DNA of 5,739 nucleotides, taken from contig CAYTUX010000115.1 of the NCBI GenBank assembly GCA_964441455.1, positions 1 through 5,739 of the forward strand, read 5' to 3'. Both the position numbers and the translations under genes were made by a program. Each line of letters begins with the position of its first letter. Position 1 is the first letter of the stretch. The notes beneath the pieces were generated by a model, which was not told where the DNA came from, did no database searches, and was given only the letters and a program-made list of their open reading frames with translations. Shown in pieces: positions 5,235 through 5,739 of the stretch. Source of the DNA: JAQICX01 sp964441455. GTDB lineage: Bacteria > Verrucomicrobiota > Kiritimatiellia > JAQICX01.

Positions 5235-5279
5235 CCGCCTGTCTGCCCTGCGAGCATCGCACAGGCAGGCAACCAAAAG
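5233..5279 (+). repeat. Hairpin repeat, right copy
   Basis: This is an inverted counterpart of 2109-2143. The 15-bp left arm and 16-bp right arm are identical, but the apical part differs. GTCTGCC (5241-5247) pairs with GGCAGGC (5264-5270), including one G-U. Above an internal loop, TGCGA (5249-5253) pairs with TCGCA (5257-5261) around the loop GCA. It begins within the galM stop codon. A T-run (5282-5286) follows about 11 nt after the stem, so it may help to end the galM transcript, though the spacing is not that of a standard terminator. Confidence 0.75.
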
Positions 5280-5341
5280 AATTTTTCGCGCAGAGTCGCA
5301 GAGGACTTAGGGCGGCATAGCCGCAACCAAAAGGATTGTTT

Positions 5342-5371
5342 GCAGAATCATTTACAGCAGAATCATTTTAA
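5342..5371. repeat. 15-bp tandem repeat pair
   Basis: GCAGAATCATTT occurs at 5342-5353 and again at 5357-5368, each followed by three variable bases, giving a 15-bp period. No hairpin is evident. The function is unknown. Confidence 0.7.
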
Positions 5372-5441
5372 TAAGGATTGAATCAAGAATAGATCTAAGG
5401 AAGAATTTAATAAAATATTCACTAATAAAACATTTTGATCC

Positions 5442-5462
5442 TTAGTCATTTGGTCTTTGGTC
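5442..5462. repeat. Heptanucleotide tandem repeat, block 3
   Basis: The 7-bp units TTAGTCA (5442), TTTGGTC (5449) and TTTGGTC (5456) are contiguous. The period is that of blocks 1 and 2 near the left edge of the window, with a different unit sequence. Confidence 0.55.
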
Positions 5463-5524
5463 GTCTTCGGGAGGGACGCCGTCCCCGGTGTCCGTTGGCG
5501 CTGACTCGAAATTTTATGAAAACC

Positions 5525-5624
5525 ACCCCTCCCACCACGCCGTCATTTGCTTTTAATAAAGCAAATAACAGCGTGGTGACCTCCTCCCGCGGTGCGGGAC
5601 TAGCGGAGCTAGCCGGGGAGGAGC
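5525..5624 (-). repeat. REP-like palindromic element, copy 2, expanded
   Basis: Inverted relative to 186-236, this element shares ACCCCTCCCAC at its start, GGTGACCTCC in the middle and GGGGAGGAGC at its end, but it is about twice as long because both hairpins are enlarged. The first (5533-5578) is a long stem. In the second, CTCCTCCC (5581-5588) pairs with GGGAGGAG (5616-5623) around two small hairpins (CCCGC/GCGGG at 5586-5598 as an alternative, CTAGC/GCTAG at 5600-5612). A further 5-bp hairpin, GTTGG/CCAAC, follows at 5626-5640. Confidence 0.6.
5533..5578. repeat. Long near-perfect hairpin
   Basis: CACCACGC (5533-5540) pairs perfectly with GCGTGGTG (5571-5578), and ATTTGCTTT (5545-5553) pairs perfectly with AAAGCAAAT (5558-5566) around the loop TAAT. 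Between them are two pairs and two mismatches, giving about 19 paired positions in 46 nt. The AT-rich inner stem contrasts with the GC-rich outer stem and looks like an insertion into the loop of the REP-like element. Confidence 0.8.
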
Positions 5625-5661
5625 GGTTGGCATAACCAACAGATATAAGAATGCACTACAC

Positions 5662-5710
5662 TGCTCCCCTTGCTAAGGGGAGCTGTCGGGCGTAGCGAGA
5701 CTGAGGGGTG
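5662..5710 (+). repeat. REP-like palindromic element, copy 3
   Basis: A perfect 9-bp hairpin (GCTCCCCTT at 5663-5671, AAGGGGAGC at 5675-5683, loop GCT) is followed by a small imperfect dyad (GTC/GAC at 5685-5701) and the closing box GAGGGGTG. The order and orientation match 186-236, although the sequences differ at many positions. Confidence 0.6.
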
Positions 5711-5739
5711 ATAAAAAAACAGAGGGGACAAGACAAAAT

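Larger units (their letters stand above)
5235..5739. other. Repeat-rich non-coding region downstream of galM
   Basis: I see no gene here. The open frames are short, cross hairpins and have no ribosome-binding site. After the hairpin repeat come an 8-bp tandem pair (CGCAGAGT, CGCAGAGG at 5289-5304), a second CAACCAAAAG box at 5323-5332 like that at 5270-5279, a 15-bp tandem pair, an AT-rich stretch, a third heptad block, a short hairpin GGGAC-GCC-GTCCC at 5473-5485 and two REP-like elements. Confidence 0.6.

Noticed and set aside
2109..5279. Composite transposon or integron-like cassette carrying the ABC and galM genes
   Set aside because: The bracketing inverted repeats are short hairpins with different apical parts. 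No transposase or integrase lies between them, and no target duplication was found at their outer edges.
5027..5326. Minus-strand 99-codon open frame at the galM 3' end
   Set aside because: It is antisense to conserved GalM catalytic motifs and includes the hairpin repeat. It has no recognisable domain.
5435..5635. Plus-strand 66-codon open frame
   Set aside because: It crosses the long hairpin and the REP-like element, and no ribosome-binding site precedes its ATG.

Overview
The window is an AT-rich bacterial segment with three intact protein genes set in unusually repeat-dense intergenic DNA. There is no rRNA or tRNA gene or housekeeping marker, so the host cannot be named from the sequence. 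The ABC-transporter promoter matches the ordinary sigma70 consensus (TTGACA, 17 bp, TATGAT), and two genes have Shine-Dalgarno sequences. Both argue against a typical Bacteroidota genome. The short degenerate intergenic repeats recall those I associate with environmental PVC-group genomes (Lentisphaerae/Kiritimatiellota-like), but that is an impression and not a result.

Layout. Positions 1-416 are non-coding: heptanucleotide repeats, a dispersed repeat of about 43 bp, a REP-like palindromic element and a GC-rich patch. Positions 417-1760 are a complete ISL3-family insertion sequence with perfect 24-bp terminal inverted repeats, a perfect 8-bp target duplication (ATAATAAT) and one DDE transposase gene. 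The transposase ribosome-binding site sits inside a predicted hairpin, and its stop codon lies inside the right terminal repeat. Positions 1761-2168 are non-coding and hold five different short tandem motifs of 9-10 bp period, followed by a hairpin repeat. Positions 2169-3899 (minus) encode an MsbA-type ABC exporter half-transporter. Positions 3900-4172 are a divergent control region. Positions 4173-5234 (plus) encode a galactose mutarotase. Positions 5235-5739 are again repeat-rich and non-coding.

How the parts relate. The transporter and the mutarotase are transcribed divergently from one 273-bp region, and nothing in the sequence ties their functions together. The transporter promoter is overlapped by two tandem 17-bp dyads that also form a perfect 18-bp palindrome. 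This is the layout of a repressor-controlled efflux gene, but the regulator is not in the window. The pair is bracketed by inverted copies of a hairpin repeat, and the right copy supplies the stop codon of the mutarotase gene.

I do not see a clearly new multi-gene system. The most unusual content is the non-coding DNA: several families of palindromic or short-period repeats with conserved outer stems and exchanged apical loops, the operator array, and the translational hairpin in the insertion sequence.
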